Under the pieces are notes generated by a model. That model was not told where the DNA came from, searched no databases, and saw nothing but the letters and a program-made list of their open reading frames with translations. From an uncultured Bacteroidota bacterium (GTDB taxonomy: Bacteria > Bacteroidota > Bacteroidia > Bacteroidales > P3): a DNA stretch of 64,000 nt. The stretch is from positions 149,106 through 213,105 of the forward strand of contig CACYSB010000010.1 of NCBI GenBank assembly GCA_902777005.1. Reading direction: 5' to 3'. Shown here piece by piece: positions 31,584-39,544 of this stretch; the first letter of the stretch is position 1, and each line of letters starts with the position of its first letter. The translations under genes were made by a program, and so were the position numbers.

Positions 31584-33467
31584 ATGGTACTCAAAGACAT
31601 ACACTCACCGGAAGACCTCAAACGCATACCCGTCGACCAGCTGGCACCGATAATTGACCAGTTGCGCGACTACATAATAGACACTCTCTCGTCGCACCCC
31701 GGCCACCTGGCGTCGAGCCTCGGGGCCGTCGAGCTTGCAGTGGCACTCCACTATGTATTCAACACTCCCGACGACAAGCTCGTGTGGGATGTCGGCCACC
31801 AGGCCTATGCCCATAAGATACTGACGGGTAGGGGAGAGCGCTTCTCTACAATACGTACCTATGGCGGCCTCAGCGGCTTCCCCAAGATGAGCGAAAGCCC
31901 ATACGACGCCTTCGGCACCGGGCACAGCTCCACCTCCATATCCGCCGCACTCGGTATGGCCACCGCCAGCAAGCTGCAGGGGAACGACACCCGCTGCCAT
32001 ATCGCTGTCATCGGTGACGGCGCCCTCAGTGGTGGAGAGGCATTCGAAGCCCTCAACAACGTGGGCGATTCGCACGCCAACATACTTATAGTCTTAAACG
32101 ACAACGGCATATCGATAGACAAGGCCGTGGGCGGCATGAACAGCTACCTAACACGCATAACAGCCTCACGCCGCTATAACAAACTGAAACGCAGGGTATG
32201 GGACCGCCTCGACGGCAACGATGGCGAGTCCAGACATGCCACTACACTCGGCTTCCTTCAACGCCTTACGTCAACAGCGAAGACTGTTGCCGTCGGCGGC
32301 AGCAACCTCTTCGAGGCACTCGGCATACGCTATTTTGGACCCGTGGACGGCAACAATGTGGTGGAACTCATTGATATCCTCCGCCGCCTCAAAGAACTTG
32401 AAGGCCCCAAACTGCTGCATATTGTGACCAAGAAAGGCAAAGGCCTCCGTCAGGCCGAGCAGGACCCTGTACTCTATCATGCACCTGGACTCTACGACAT
32501 TCGCACCGGCAACCAAATCAAGGCTGACGAGGTGGACAAGCCGCTCAAATACCAGGAGGTTTTCGGCCGCACCATCATCGAACTGGCAGAGAAAAACAGC
32601 GCCATTGTAGGCATCACACCGGCCATGGCCACAGGATGCTCGCTCAACCTCATGATGGCCCAAATGCCTGACCGCGTCTTCGATGTGGGCATTGCCGAAC
32701 AGCATGCCGTCACCTTCTCGGCGGGTCTCGCTGCCGCAGGAATGATACCATTCTGCAACATCTACTCGTCTTTCGCACAACGTGCCTACGACCAGATTAT
32801 CCACGATGTTGCACTGCAGAAACTGCCTGTCATCATATGTCTCGACCGAGCCGGACTGGTGGGTGACGATGGCCCCACACACCATGGCACTTTCGATCTG
32901 GCCTATCTGCGCCCAATACCGAATCTCACCGTCTGCGCCCCCATGAACGAGCACGAGCTGCGCAATATGATGTATACCGCACAACTGCCTGACCATGGGC
33001 CGGTCGTCATACGATACCCACGTGGTGCAAGCGTACATAGTGATTGGCAATCAGACTTTTGTGCAATCAGAGTAGGGGAGGGTCGCTGTCTGCGTGAGGG
33101 CTCCGATGTGGCTATCATCAGTCTTGGACATCCCGGCAACGACGCCGTCGCGGCTGCCGTTGAGCTCAATAATAAGGGCATTTCTGCAGCAGTATACGAT
33201 ATGCGCTTCCTTAAGCCGCTTGACACACGTTTGCTTGACGAGATTGCTGCCGCCGGATTCCGGCGTATCGTCACTGTGGAGGATGGCTGCCGCTTGGGTG
33301 GCTTCGGAGAGGCCGTTCTAGAGTATTTCGCTGAACGGCATCCGCAGATGGTCGACAGAATAAAGATTCTCGCTATTCCCGACGAGTTCATCACTCACGG
33401 CAGCGTAGCGCAACTGAAGGCCGACTGCCATATCGACCGCGCAGCCATCGTCGCCGCCTGTCAATAA
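31584..33467 (+). CDS. dxs: 1-deoxy-D-xylulose-5-phosphate synthase
   Basis: 627 residues, normal length. This thiamine-diphosphate enzyme condenses pyruvate and glyceraldehyde 3-phosphate, the first step of the MEP isoprenoid pathway. Seen here are SSHPGHLASSLGAVELAVALH, the ThDP/Mg motif GDGALSGGEAFEALNN, the second-domain FDVGIAEQHAVTFSAGLA, and DRAGLVGDDGPTHHG. It is the last gene before a convergent terminator. Confidence 0.97.
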   Translation: MVLKDIHSPEDLKRIPVDQLAPIIDQLRDYIIDTLSSHPGHLASSLGAVELAVALHYVFNTPDDKLVWDVGHQAYAHKILTGRGERFSTIRTYGGLSGFPKMSESPYDAFGTGHSSTSISAALGMATASKLQGNDTRCHIAVIGDGALSGGEAFEALNNVGDSHANILIVLNDNGISIDKAVGGMNSYLTRITASRRYNKLKRRVWDRLDGNDGESRHATTLGFLQRLTSTAKTVAVGGSNLFEALGIRYFGPVDGNNVVELIDILRRLKELEGPKLLHIVTKKGKGLRQAEQDPVLYHAPGLYDIRTGNQIKADEVDKPLKYQEVFGRTIIELAEKNSAIVGITPAMATGCSLNLMMAQMPDRVFDVGIAEQHAVTFSAGLAAAGMIPFCNIYSSFAQRAYDQIIHDVALQKLPVIICLDRAGLVGDDGPTHHGTFDLAYLRPIPNLTVCAPMNEHELRNMMYTAQLPDHGPVVIRYPRGASVHSDWQSDFCAIRVGEGRCLREGSDVAIISLGHPGNDAVAAAVELNNKGISAAVYDMRFLKPLDTRLLDEIAAAGFRRIVTVEDGCRLGGFGEAVLEYFAERHPQMVDRIKILAIPDEFITHGSVAQLKADCHIDRAAIVAACQ

Positions 33468-33572
33468 GCCATACAATCTAAGTTTTATATTATTAAAGTA
33501 TAAGCCTCAGAGTAGGGTCAGATATGGCCTATTTAACATAACCGCCGTATTGGGATATTGCGAATATAATAT

Positions 33573-33598
33573 TTAAGCCGGCATTTTGGCCGGCTTAA
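33573..33598. terminator. bidirectional terminator between dxs and the thioesterase gene
   Basis: Perfect 10-base arms TTAAGCCGGC/GCCGGCTTAA and a 6-base loop. Confidence 0.88.
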
Positions 33599-33607
33599 TT
33601 GAGTTAT

Positions 33608-34336
33608 TTATGCTATCGGCGTGATTTTTGCCGTAATGGCTGTCCCACGAGAATGCGTTATTTTTATGTATTGCGCATTGTCGATGCATTTACGGTAAAG
33701 ATTTAGGGTTTCGCCGGGACGCGTCTCATTGGCATAGTTCATCTCAAGTGCGAACGGCTGCGCTGTGCTGAAGCCTTGTTCGTGCAGGCAGTCGAAAATC
33801 ATCCTTATGTATTCGGAGTTGTTCACGTGGCGCGTATGATCAAGCATTGCGTAACTGGCCGTGCGCTGCATGGACAGGTCGTCGTCGGACATCTCTGGGA
33901 CCTGCAGCTTGGCGAGCTTGTCGTATTGAGTGGCGCACTCCGGATGATTCTCATAATTGGCCACCACGTCGTTGAGACGCATAACACGGCGTGTGTTCAT
34001 GTCAATCAGAGCCCATGCCGAAGTGCCTGTCAGAAGCTCCTCACCGCCTTCGGTCAGCACACGGTAGTCGCGTGATGCGATGAGACCGTTGTTGCCGCGC
34101 GACCATGTATTTAACATAATCTTTTCGAAGGCCATCGGCAGCCTATATATATTATAGTACGCGTGCGTAATCACCCAAGCACGGTTCTGCTGCACGAGCG
34201 TCTTGAATCCTATGCCTGTAGCATTACCGTGATACTCCGTAACTTCCTGGCACAAACGCACTGCCGCCCATACATGAAGTCGGTCGCCAATATCACATAA
34301 ATACGACGGCACTTCGAGTTCCTGCTTGTAAATCAT
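33608..34336 (-). CDS. acyl-ACP thioesterase
   Basis: 242 residues in a double hot-dog fold of the FatA/FatB type. The C-terminal half carries the expected ADTRHVNN-like motif as LDHTRHVNNSEYIRMIFD. The N-terminal half has HVWAAVRLCQEVTEYHG and SRGNNGLIASRDYRV. It hydrolyses acyl-ACP to free fatty acids. The start at 34336 (MIYKQELEVPSYLCD) is two bases after the argS stop codon; the in-frame extension to 34366 lies inside argS. It is probably cotranscribed with argS. Confidence 0.9.
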   Translation of the reverse strand: MIYKQELEVPSYLCDIGDRLHVWAAVRLCQEVTEYHGNATGIGFKTLVQQNRAWVITHAYYNIYRLPMAFEKIMLNTWSRGNNGLIASRDYRVLTEGGEELLTGTSAWALIDMNTRRVMRLNDVVANYENHPECATQYDKLAKLQVPEMSDDDLSMQRTASYAMLDHTRHVNNSEYIRMIFDCLHEQGFSTAQPFALEMNYANETRPGETLNLYRKCIDNAQYIKITHSRGTAITAKITPIA

Positions 34337-34337
34337 C

Positions 34338-36131
34338 TTACATCCTTTCCGGCACCTCAATGCCAAGTATATTCATCGTGTTCTTGAGTGCTTCGGCAAC
34401 GGCGGCGCACAGGCTCACTCGCATGGCCTTAACCTGGGCATTCTCCTCGCGCAGTATCGGCGTATCCTGATAGAAGCTGTTGAATGATTTGGCCAGATCG
34501 TAGGCATAATTGGCAATCATTGCCGGACTATAAGCATTTGCTGCTGCGATAATTGTGCCTGGTAGTGAATGCAAAACTTTAAGCACTCCCCTCTCCTTCT
34601 CGTTGAGCTCGACGTGCTCATACGATGCGTCGCAAAGGTCACCGGCTTTGCGCACAATACTGCGTATGCGGGCGTGTGTGTATTGGATGAACGGACCTGT
34701 ATTGCCGTTGAAGTCGATGCTCTCGGCGGGATTGAACAGCATGTTCTTGGTCGGGTCGACCTTCAAGATGAAGTATTTGAGTGCTCCAAGTGCCAGAATG
34801 TGGTACAGGTGCTTGCGCTCATCGTTGCTGAGTTCGTCGTTCTTGCCGTGCTCGCGGCTCATTTCCTCGGCGGTCTTCTCCATCTCGTCTATGAGGTCGT
34901 CGGCATCCACCACTGTACCCTCGCGGCTCTTCATCTTACCGTTGGGAAGTTCCACCATACCATAGCTCAAGTGGTACACTTTGTCTGCCCATGAAAAACC
35001 TAATTTACCGAGTATTAGCTTCAGTACCTTAAAGTGATAGTCCTGCTCATTGCCGACTACATAGATGAGTCTCTCGGCGCCGAAGTCATTGTGACGCAGC
35101 AGAGCCGTACCGAGGTCCTGGGTCATGTAGACGCTCGTGCCGTCCTTGCGGAGCAAAAGCTTCTGGTCTAGGCCGTCACCTGTCAGGTCGCACCATACCG
35201 AGCCGTCTTCCTTGCGGAACAGTACACCCATATCCAAGCCTTTCTGCACCAGCTCTTTGCCGAGCAGATAGGTCTGACTCTCATAGTATACCTTGTCGAA
35301 GCCGACGCCCAGACGGTTGTAGGTCTCGTCGAAGCCGGCATACACCCAGCCGTTCATCTTCTCCCACAGGCCTCGCACTTCTTTGTCACCCTCTTCCCAG
35401 CGCTTCAGCATCTGCTGGGCCTCCACCATCAACGGGGCCTCACGTTTGGCCTGCTCCTCCTCTACCCCACTCTCCATCAGCTGCTTGACCTCGTCCTTAT
35501 AGTGCTTGTCAAACTCCACATAATACTTGCCCACCAGGTGGTCGCCCTTCATGCCGCTGCTTTCGGGCGTCTCACCGTTGCCGTAACGCAGCCAGGCAAG
35601 CATGCTCTTGCAGATGTGGATGCCACGGTCGTTGACCAGGTTCACCTTCTTCACGTTGGCACCGGCAGCGGCCAAAAGCTGACTTACCGACCAGCCAAGA
35701 AGGTTGTTTCTAATATGCCCTAAGTGCAATGGTTTATTGGTGTTAGGGCTACTATATTCAACCACTACTGGAGCTGTGTTTGCATCGGATTTGGTGATGC
35801 CGTAGAGCGGCTTTCCGGCCGTTTCGGCGAGGAACTTCAGCCAGTAGCTGTCGGCAATCTCAAAGTTCAGGAAGCCCTTGATGACGTTGTAGCCCGAAAC
35901 CTCAGGCAGCGCCTTCTTGACGGCTTCGCCAATCTCCGCGGCCACCGCCTCGGGGCTCTTGCGCGCCTGCTTCACGTATGGGAACACCACCAGCGTGCTG
36001 TCGCCTTTGAAATCGCGGCGTGTCTCCTGCAGCACCACGCCGGAGGGCTGCTGCTCGATACCATAGAGTTCTTTCAGTGCCTGCGATATGGCACCTGTCA
36101 ACGAGTCATTTATATTCAATGTCATAGCCAT
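34338..36131 (-). CDS. argS: arginyl-tRNA synthetase
   Basis: 597 residues. It charges tRNA-Arg. It has the class I HIGH-type motif in SSPNTNKPLHLGHIRNNLLG, the N-terminal Add-1 domain, and the C-terminal anticodon-binding helical domain (DLAKSFNSFYQDTPIL ... EVPERM). KMSK is replaced by GKMKSREGTVVDADDLI, which is the normal form in many ArgRS. The start could be the first or third codon (MAMTLN). Confidence 0.97.
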   Translation of the reverse strand: MAMTLNINDSLTGAISQALKELYGIEQQPSGVVLQETRRDFKGDSTLVVFPYVKQARKSPEAVAAEIGEAVKKALPEVSGYNVIKGFLNFEIADSYWLKFLAETAGKPLYGITKSDANTAPVVVEYSSPNTNKPLHLGHIRNNLLGWSVSQLLAAAGANVKKVNLVNDRGIHICKSMLAWLRYGNGETPESSGMKGDHLVGKYYVEFDKHYKDEVKQLMESGVEEEQAKREAPLMVEAQQMLKRWEEGDKEVRGLWEKMNGWVYAGFDETYNRLGVGFDKVYYESQTYLLGKELVQKGLDMGVLFRKEDGSVWCDLTGDGLDQKLLLRKDGTSVYMTQDLGTALLRHNDFGAERLIYVVGNEQDYHFKVLKLILGKLGFSWADKVYHLSYGMVELPNGKMKSREGTVVDADDLIDEMEKTAEEMSREHGKNDELSNDERKHLYHILALGALKYFILKVDPTKNMLFNPAESIDFNGNTGPFIQYTHARIRSIVRKAGDLCDASYEHVELNEKERGVLKVLHSLPGTIIAAANAYSPAMIANYAYDLAKSFNSFYQDTPILREENAQVKAMRVSLCAAVAEALKNTMNILGIEVPERM

Positions 36132-36153
36132 TTATTTCGTTCAAAACAAAATG

Positions 36154-36161
36154 CAAAGATA
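36154..36161 (-). promoter_or_regulatory. promoter for argS-thioesterase
   Basis: TATCTTTG on the minus strand, about 23 bases before the argS ATG, next to an ATTAGGA heptad repeat. Confidence 0.6.
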
Positions 36162-36175
36162 CGAAAAAAATAGAA

Positions 36176-36200
36176 ATTAGGAATTAGAAATTAGGAATTA
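36176..36200. repeat. heptad tandem repeat ATTAGGA
   Basis: ATTAGGA, ATTAGAA, ATTAGGA and a partial fourth unit, beside the argS promoter. Confidence 0.7.
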
Positions 36201-36230
36201 CGTGCTCTTATCCGATGCCCCTTTTGGCCC

Positions 36231-36320
36231 GGTCCGACTTCTCTACGACCTCCCTCCGACCAAAAGCCGTAAAACAACCGTTAAACAGTCGGAGCAGATA
36301 CGGAGCGGGGGCGGAGCGCC
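36231..36320. repeat. intergenic hairpin repeat family, copy 5
   Basis: Left arm ends CCCTCCGAC, the loop is CAAAAGCCGTAAAACAACCG, and the right arm is GTCGGAGCAGATACGGAGCGG. It is the first element of the upstream cassette shared with 14651-14995. Confidence 0.75.
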
Positions 36321-36350
36321 ACCGGCACTACTATGGATAGGTGCTTGGGG

Positions 36351-36374
36351 CCTTTTGAAGACCTTTTGAAGACC
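36351..36374. repeat. 11-bp tandem repeat CCTTTTGAAGA (2 copies)
   Basis: Two full units and a degenerate third, matching the array at 14797-14831. Confidence 0.7.
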
Positions 36375-36462
36375 TATGGAAGGGGTGTACTTTTTCGAAC
36401 ACGAATTACCACAAATGACCACGAATTTTCATGAATTATTTTGTCGGTTAAAAAACAATTCG

Positions 36463-36470
36463 TATCTTTG
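36463..36470 (+). promoter_or_regulatory. promoter for the BspA-like gene at 36495
   Basis: TATCTTTG with TTTG at 36440-36443 (19-base spacer). The start codon is only 25 bases away, in contrast to the long leaders of two other surface-protein genes here. Confidence 0.75.
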
Positions 36471-36494
36471 CACCGTTGTTAAAAAATATGTAAT

Positions 36495-38921
36495 ATGGGG
36501 AAAAGACTACTTTTTATCTGTGTTGCAATTCTGGCTGTATGGCAGAATGCTTCTGCATCTTATGACTTCTCTGCAGTGGCACCAACTGGACAGACTTTGT
36601 ATTTCTCATATGCCAATGGAAGCACAGGAAATAGCGTTTATGTGACATATCCTGGGAATGGTTATTTTTATGAAGGATTTACTATGCCGACAGGTGCGCT
36701 CACCATTCCTTCCAGTGTAAGTAATGGCAGTAGAACATATTCCGTCAGAGGTATTGATATAGGGGCCTTCTATGGTTGTACTGGCTTAACATCTGTCACT
36801 ATCCCGAACTCCGTCACAAGTATTGGCGGCATTGTTTTTTACGATTGTACTGGCTTGACATCTGTCACCATCCCGAACTCCGTTACAAGCATTGGCAATT
36901 ATGCATTCCACGGATGTATCGGCTTGACATCTATCACCATACCAAACTCCGTCATAAGCATTGGTAAAGGAGCCATCTCTTACTGTACAGGTTTGACATC
37001 TGTAGTTGTTTCTGCTGGTAACTCTCATTATGATAGCCGCGACAATTGCAATGCCATCATTGAGACAGCAACAAATACTCTTATTGCAGGGTGCAAAAAT
37101 ACGGTTATTCCCACCACCGTCACAAACATTGGCCAAGAGGCATTCTATGGTATTAATAACTTGACCTCTATCTCGATCCCGAACTCCGTCACATGCATTG
37201 GTGAAAGTGCCTTCGACGATTGCACTGGCTTAACATCTGTCACCATCTCGAACTCCGTCACAAGTATTGGTGAATTGGCCTTTAGTCTTTGTACCAGCTT
37301 GACATCAATCACTATACCGAATTCCGTTGCAAGCATTAGCGGCTATGCCTTCTCCGGATGTACCGGATTGACCTCTATTACATCGCTTGCAACTACTGCA
37401 CCAATTTTAGATGATGGAGTTTTTTATGGAGTTCCCTCAGATATTGATGTGAATATCCCTTGTGGTAGTCTGGCTTCTTATGAAGACAGATGGTCGTCAT
37501 TTTTTAACAATTTTATAGAACCACCTACAGTCATTATAGATGCCAGTTCAGCCGACGAATCTATGGGTTATGTGTATGTGTCAACACAACCAATTTGCCA
37601 ATTGTCAACGGTAGTAATACAAGCTACTGCCAATTATGGCTATCATTTCGCTCAATGGGACGACGGCAATACTGATAACCCACGCGCTATAACGATGACA
37701 CAAGACACACTTTTTGTTGCAATATTTGCCAAGAACCAATACACGGTGACAGGAACAACAAACGACAGCGTGAAAGGTGTTGTTTCTGGCAATGCTACGG
37801 TGGACTACCTTGACAGAGTGACGTTGACTGCGACGGCCAATTATGGATACCACTTTGCCTACTGGAACGACTATAATACCTATAACCCACGCACTGTGGT
37901 CGCTACTGGCAATATAAACCTGATAGCCATATTTGGCTTTAACCAATACGCGATTAATCTTTCTGCAGACACTTCAATACACGGCTATGTGTACGGCGCC
38001 GGTATGTACAACTACCTTTCGGAACGCACTATTAGAGCCAGTGCAAACTATGGCTATTATTTCGTCCAATGGAACGATGGCAATACCGACAACCCTCGCA
38101 CTATAACGCTGACGCAAGATACTCAGTTTGTTGCCCAGTTCGCCAAGAACACATACACGTTAGAGTTCCATAGTGCCGACAGCAGCATTGGTGTTGTGGA
38201 CACGACAAGCATAAGCGGGGAATATCTTGACTCCGTACTGATTCATGCGACGGCTATACCTCACTATCACTTTGTGCGCTGGAATGATAACAACACCGAT
38301 AACCCGCGACGCTTTGTGTTCGACGGCAACCACGCCTACACGGCTTATTTCGCAATAGATACTCATACAGTAAGTGTGCAGATAGATAATCTAGCACATG
38401 GTATGGTTGGCGGAAGTGGCATTCGCGAATACGGTCAGCCTATCACAGTATGGGCGGAGCGATATAGTGATTATCAGTTCACCCATTGGAGCAACGGCTC
38501 CACTCATAACCCCTATACATTTGCTGTATTACAGGACATGGAGTTAACAGCTTTCTTTGTGGCTTACGGTGAACCGTGGCAAGATACAGTTTGGGTTTAT
38601 GATACAACTTACATCACATTGACAGATACAATAACGCTGCACGATACTATCACCATTCACGATACGATTGTCATCCATGACACTATTGTAGTAGGTATTG
38701 ACGGCATCGAGACCATCAACGCCAAGATATACCAGCGCAACGGACAGGTGGTGGTCGAGGGTGCAGAGGGTAACATGGTGACGCTCTATGATGTCAACGG
38801 CCGGGTGCTGGCGACAAAGCAGGACTACGATATGCCGCTGAGGTTTGATGTTCCCGCCACAGGCACCTATATGATTAAGATAGGCAACGCACCAGCCCGC
38901 CGCGTGGTGGTGATTAGGTGA
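36495..38921 (+). CDS. BspA-like leucine-rich-repeat surface protein with T9SS C-terminal domain
   Basis: 808 residues. Signal peptide MGKRLLFICVAILAVWQNASA. Eight or nine BspA repeats (SVTIPNSVTSIGNYAFHGC pattern) cover about residues 70-310, interrupted by a non-repeat island (SRDNCNAIIETATNTLIAG). Five InlB-B-like repeats with YHFAQWDDGNTDNPR follow, then a stalk of tandem HDTIVI/HDTITI units, and a sorting domain ending TGTYMIKIGNAPARRVVVIR. It is likely a surface adhesin. Its 5' region shares a cassette with the FnIII gene, and its 3' terminator shares short sequence with the 18-kb and 62-kb terminators. Confidence 0.9.
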   Translation: MGKRLLFICVAILAVWQNASASYDFSAVAPTGQTLYFSYANGSTGNSVYVTYPGNGYFYEGFTMPTGALTIPSSVSNGSRTYSVRGIDIGAFYGCTGLTSVTIPNSVTSIGGIVFYDCTGLTSVTIPNSVTSIGNYAFHGCIGLTSITIPNSVISIGKGAISYCTGLTSVVVSAGNSHYDSRDNCNAIIETATNTLIAGCKNTVIPTTVTNIGQEAFYGINNLTSISIPNSVTCIGESAFDDCTGLTSVTISNSVTSIGELAFSLCTSLTSITIPNSVASISGYAFSGCTGLTSITSLATTAPILDDGVFYGVPSDIDVNIPCGSLASYEDRWSSFFNNFIEPPTVIIDASSADESMGYVYVSTQPICQLSTVVIQATANYGYHFAQWDDGNTDNPRAITMTQDTLFVAIFAKNQYTVTGTTNDSVKGVVSGNATVDYLDRVTLTATANYGYHFAYWNDYNTYNPRTVVATGNINLIAIFGFNQYAINLSADTSIHGYVYGAGMYNYLSERTIRASANYGYYFVQWNDGNTDNPRTITLTQDTQFVAQFAKNTYTLEFHSADSSIGVVDTTSISGEYLDSVLIHATAIPHYHFVRWNDNNTDNPRRFVFDGNHAYTAYFAIDTHTVSVQIDNLAHGMVGGSGIREYGQPITVWAERYSDYQFTHWSNGSTHNPYTFAVLQDMELTAFFVAYGEPWQDTVWVYDTTYITLTDTITLHDTITIHDTIVIHDTIVVGIDGIETINAKIYQRNGQVVVEGAEGNMVTLYDVNGRVLATKQDYDMPLRFDVPATGTYMIKIGNAPARRVVVIR

Positions 38922-38978
38922 CGCCGTGAGCTATTGAAAGGAAACTCCTGACGGGGTATTGCCTAAACATTAAAGTTT

Positions 38979-39005
38979 AAGGCCTGTCGTATCGGCAGGC
39001 CTTAT
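38979..39005 (+). terminator. terminator after the BspA-like gene
   Basis: Stem AAGGCCTG/CAGGCCTT with a 9-base loop, then TATATTAT. The preceding ATTAAAGTTTAAGGCC resembles the terminator leaders at 18155 and 62165. Confidence 0.75.
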
Positions 39006-39062
39006 ATTATGACAGGGGATTGGGGACGGTCTTTCCGCCTGGAAAAACGGCGGGCACACTAG

Positions 39063-39238
39063 GGCGTTTCAGTTGTTTCAGTTTCAGTTCAATTTTATAG
39101 GGTGTGTGTTTTTCGAATCACCCTCCAAATATAGTATATAACTAATTATTAGTTAATATATTATAATATAGGATATAAAGAATGAAGAAGAAAAGATACC
39201 CTCTCAAAAACAACTGAAACAACTGAAACTGAAACGCC
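39063..39238. repeat. 176-bp AT-rich element with terminal inverted repeats
   Basis: Perfect 11-base ends GGCGTTTCAGT (39063-39073) and ACTGAAACGCC (39228-39238). Adjacent TTTCAG units extend the imperfect inverted similarity to about 27 bases. The inside is AT-rich and has no ORF. It may be a MITE-like element or remnant; a chance palindromic composition cannot be excluded. Confidence 0.5.
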
Positions 39239-39332
39239 AATCGTCATCCATTTCACCTAAGAGGCAGAAAGAGAATGCCTTGTTGGTAATCTGGATGAGT
39301 TAGTACCTCAAAAAAACGATTGATGGTTGACG

Positions 39333-39382
39333 GAGATGGGTATGAGAAGGGTATGAGAAGGACGAGAGATGGGTATGAGAAG
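39333..39382. repeat. short repeat GATGGGTATGAGAAG
   Basis: Three imperfect copies of GGGTATGAGAAG within 50 bases. The rest of the stretch 39239-39440 holds nothing else I recognise. Confidence 0.6.
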
Positions 39383-39445
39383 CAATTGACAGCGGGGTGT
39401 TGAAAATAAGTTGTGGCACGGAAGTTGCTATAGGTATAAATGTAG

Positions 39446-39453
39446 TAATTTTG
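39446..39453 (+). promoter_or_regulatory. promoter for clpC
   Basis: TAATTTTG with a TTG upstream (39425-39427), giving a leader of about 85 bases to the clpC start. Confidence 0.55.
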
Positions 39454-39544
39454 CATCATGATTTAAACGGCGAATTGTACGAATGAAGCGAATGCTACGC
39501 AGGTTAAATTATAGCGAATCACCCGAAAATCAAAAGGTTAAAGA

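Noticed and set aside
39100..39125. tRNA T-loop-like string TTCGAATCA
   Set aside because: No acceptor, D or anticodon stems surround it.
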